NCBI GenBank assembly: GCA_903899145.1
Contig: CAIUHY010000125.1
Location: 1 to 7,544, forward strand
Source: an uncultured Actinomycetes bacterium
Lineage (GTDB): Bacteria > Actinomycetota > Actinomycetes > Nanopelagicales > Nanopelagicaceae
Direction: 5' to 3'
Length of the DNA stretch: 7,544 bases
In this document: positions 6,190 to 7,544 of the stretch, piece by piece
How positions within the stretch are numbered: the first letter of the stretch is position 1
How the letters are laid out: every line of letters starts with the position of its first letter
Notes under the pieces: model-generated
What the model was told of the DNA's origin: nothing
What the model saw: only the letters and a program-made list of their open reading frames with translations
The model's database searches: none
Program-made: the position numbers and the translations under genes

Positions 6190-7410
6190 CTTCTTGCGCA
6201 TAATAAAGTAAACAGCCAGCGCTCCAAAAGTTGTAATAAGACCACAAATTGCAACGGTCTGACGTATTCCTAGCGTGTCAGAGAGCCAGCCAATAAATGG
6301 TGAACCCACAGGTGTTGCGCCTAGAAATACCAAAACATAAAAGCCCATAACGCGGCCTCGTAGTTCTGGTGGCGTTGTTGTCTGGGTATATGTATTTGCA
6401 GCAATCATTGTAGTGAGCGCAATAAAGCCTGAGACAGGAAGAAAGAGTGCAAATGAGAAGTAGGTAGGCATAGAAGCTTGAATGACAAGTGATATTCCAA
6501 AAATCCCAGCACAGTACATAACAAATAGTGGTTTACGTTTTTGGTCCAACTTTGTTGCAATGACAGCAGCTAGAAGTGACCCAATCGCTAGGAAACTTCC
6601 TAGAGCACCAAATGCGCCAGCGCTCTTATGAAAGACCTTGGTGGAGACAAGTGCATTAAATATTTGGAAGTTAAGTCCAAAGGTAGAAGCAAAGAAAACA
6701 GTTGTAATGACGGCAATCAGATCTGGTCTGCCTTTGATATAGCGCAAACCTTCGGCAACTTTTCGAGGTTTATTTTCAGCGGCATTTCTGTTTAATTTTG
6801 TCGGGTTCATGAGAAAAAGCGCCACAATGACGAAGAGAAATGAGCCGGCATTAAATAGAAATGAAGGGCCTGTATTAAAAGCAGAGATAAGTAACCCTGA
6901 GATAGCAGGGCCAATAAGTCTGCCAATATTAAAATTTGCAGAATTTAAACTCACAGCATTTGCGATATCACTCTTGCCAACGAGTTCAGATGTGAAGGCC
7001 TGCCTAACAGGAGTATCAAGTGCGCCAAACATTCCCAGCATAAATGCGAGAATAAATACTTCAGTTAAATTCACCCGGTGACTTATTGTTAGCCATCCAA
7101 GTACTGCAGCGGTAATTCCTCCGCCTGCATTTGTAACAATTAATAATTTACGTTTATCAAAGCGGTCAGCAAGAGAACCAGCATATAAACTAAAGAGCAA
7201 CATGGGCAAGAACTGAAGCCCAGTGACAATTCCAAGTTCAGATCCACCTTTATGAAGATCGGTGACAACAAGCCAATCTTGGGCAACACGCTGGGCCCAT
7301 GTACCAGAATTAGAAATGAGATTTGCTGTAAAAAGAAGAGTGAAATTTGGGTATTTAAATGATCTCAGAGTGGAGAGCTTCTGGGGCTTGTGATTCACTT
7401 TTCCACTCAC
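6145..7410 (-). CDS. MFS transporter, DHA3/MFS_3 (EntS-like) type
   Basis: A 421-residue major facilitator with 12 predicted membrane helices. Seen: NSGTWAQRVAQDWLV (34-48) in helix 1, the loop 2-3 motif A GSLADRFDKRK (78-88), LDTPVRQAFTSELV (131-144), NSANFNIGRLIGPAISG (156-172) and TPPELRGRVMGFY (345-357). These match the drug:H+ antiporter-3 / enterobactin-exporter-like branch, which exports drugs, siderophores or other small molecules by proton exchange; the substrate here cannot be read. The C-terminus ends in a polar 13-residue tail (from about 409) that overlaps the 27-codon micro-ORF antisense. The start is a GTG with no useful Shine-Dalgarno but with TAGTAT 6 nt upstream. The gene runs convergent to pdxH-serC and divergent from the DUF2530-like gene, 47 bp from its chosen start. 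The family call is firm, the substrate unknown. Confidence 0.9.
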   Translation of the reverse strand: MSGKVNHKPQKLSTLRSFKYPNFTLLFTANLISNSGTWAQRVAQDWLVVTDLHKGGSELGIVTGLQFLPMLLFSLYAGSLADRFDKRKLLIVTNAGGGITAAVLGWLTISHRVNLTEVFILAFMLGMFGALDTPVRQAFTSELVGKSDIANAVSLNSANFNIGRLIGPAISGLLISAFNTGPSFLFNAGSFLFVIVALFLMNPTKLNRNAAENKPRKVAEGLRYIKGRPDLIAVITTVFFASTFGLNFQIFNALVSTKVFHKSAGAFGALGSFLAIGSLLAAVIATKLDQKRKPLFVMYCAGIFGISLVIQASMPTYFSFALFLPVSGFIALTTMIAANTYTQTTTPPELRGRVMGFYVLVFLGATPVGSPFIGWLSDTLGIRQTVAICGLITTFGALAVYFIMRKKLFNTSNNDERKNSH

Positions 7411-7416
7411 AACCTG

Positions 7417-7422
7417 ATACTA
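7417..7422 (-). promoter_or_regulatory. Predicted leaderless -10 element of the MFS gene
   Basis: TAGTAT on the minus strand is a good TANNNT -10 element and lies exactly 6 nt before the GTG at 7410, placing transcription start on the start codon. No consensus -35 is visible at the usual distance. It is one half of a back-to-back promoter pair with 7446-7451; the two hexamers are 23 bp apart. Confidence 0.6.
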
Positions 7423-7445
7423 CGCAACTAACCACTACTAAGCAT

Positions 7446-7451
7446 TAGAAT
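7446..7451 (+). promoter_or_regulatory. Predicted leaderless -10 element of the DUF2530-like gene
   Basis: TAGAAT is a near-ideal -10 element. It directly abuts an ATG at 7452 but lies exactly 6 nt before the in-frame ATG at 7458, the same spacing as for the divergent MFS gene. This favours 7458 as the start. No Shine-Dalgarno sequence is present. Confidence 0.6.
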
Positions 7452-7457
7452 ATGGAT

Positions 7458-7544
7458 ATGAAGCAAGCACTACCTGTAGTGATCCTAGGAACATGCGCAT
7501 GGGCAGTTGCTTTAGTTGTTGAGATTGCAATCAGCGCACATGCA
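7458..7544 (+). CDS. DUF2530-like small membrane protein, 5' part only
   Basis: The frame opens at ATG 7458 (or ATG 7452, two residues longer) and runs off the right edge after 29 codons. It reads MKQALPVVILGTCAWAVALV and continues with VEIAISAHA. The pattern of a Gly-Thr followed by a Trp-Ala-Val-Ala-Leu-Val helix resembles the first membrane segment of actinobacterial DUF2530 proteins, as I remember them. These are about 80-100 residues long, with two membrane helices and no known function. In Mycobacterium tuberculosis I recall such a gene (Rv0882) close to serC, which fits this neighbourhood. The family call rests on about 20 residues, so it is tentative; that a membrane protein starts here is more certain. 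Confidence 0.6.
   Translation, partial: MKQALPVVILGTCAWAVALVVEIAISAHA

Noticed and set aside
6809..7081. 90-codon plus-strand frame inside the MFS gene
   Set aside because: Antisense shadow of well-conserved MFS segments; no start signals.

Overview
The window looks like a piece of a streamlined, fairly AT-rich actinobacterial chromosome. The best fit is a freshwater planktonic lineage of the acI / Nanopelagicales type. The citrate synthase is of the actinobacterial 'citrate synthase 2' kind, SerC is of the mycobacterial type, and a DUF2530-like gene (a family known from Actinobacteria) begins at the right edge. Base composition is only moderate in GC by eye, and genes are packed with almost no spacers. 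The taxonomic call is inference from protein style; I could not run a search.

Layout, left to right: the 5' part of a Tat-exported Rieske [2Fe-2S] protein (minus strand, running off the left edge); a polytopic membrane GGDEF diguanylate cyclase (plus); a class I DNA photolyase (minus), which meets the GGDEF gene tail to tail with a 4-bp overlap; citrate synthase 2 (minus, just upstream of the photolyase); then, divergently, pdxH, serC and an unannotated 27-codon membrane micro-ORF (plus); a DHA3/MFS_3-type exporter (minus), whose last codons overlap the micro-ORF antisense; and the first 29 codons of a DUF2530-like membrane protein (plus, running off the right edge). No stretch over about 110 bp lacks a gene. 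I see no RNA genes, mobile elements, CRISPR array or convincing intrinsic terminator.

Function: most of this is housekeeping. PdxH makes pyridoxal phosphate, the cofactor of SerC, the transaminase of serine synthesis encoded 9 bp downstream. Citrate synthase feeds the TCA cycle. The photolyase suits a sunlit-water lifestyle. From memory, citA, serC, a DUF2530 gene and an MFS gene also lie near each other in Mycobacterium tuberculosis (around Rv0876c-Rv0889c), so the right half resembles an old actinobacterial neighbourhood.

The most striking signal is regulatory. Two genes (Rieske, citrate synthase) have a strong Shine-Dalgarno sequence exactly 7 nt before a GTG. The other seven lack a usable SD. 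Five of them have a TANNNT -10-type hexamer exactly 6 nt (once 7 nt, the micro-ORF makes the sixth) before the start codon, as expected for leaderless mRNAs, and the remaining two (pdxH, photolyase) have a one-mismatch version at 6 nt: in total six genes assigned as GGDEF, serC, micro-ORF, MFS and DUF2530 with TANNNT, plus pdxH and phr with TTNNNT. In serC and the micro-ORF the hexamer reuses the TAA stop of the preceding gene. I see no clear new multi-gene system here; the micro-ORF and this two-mode initiation pattern are the leads.
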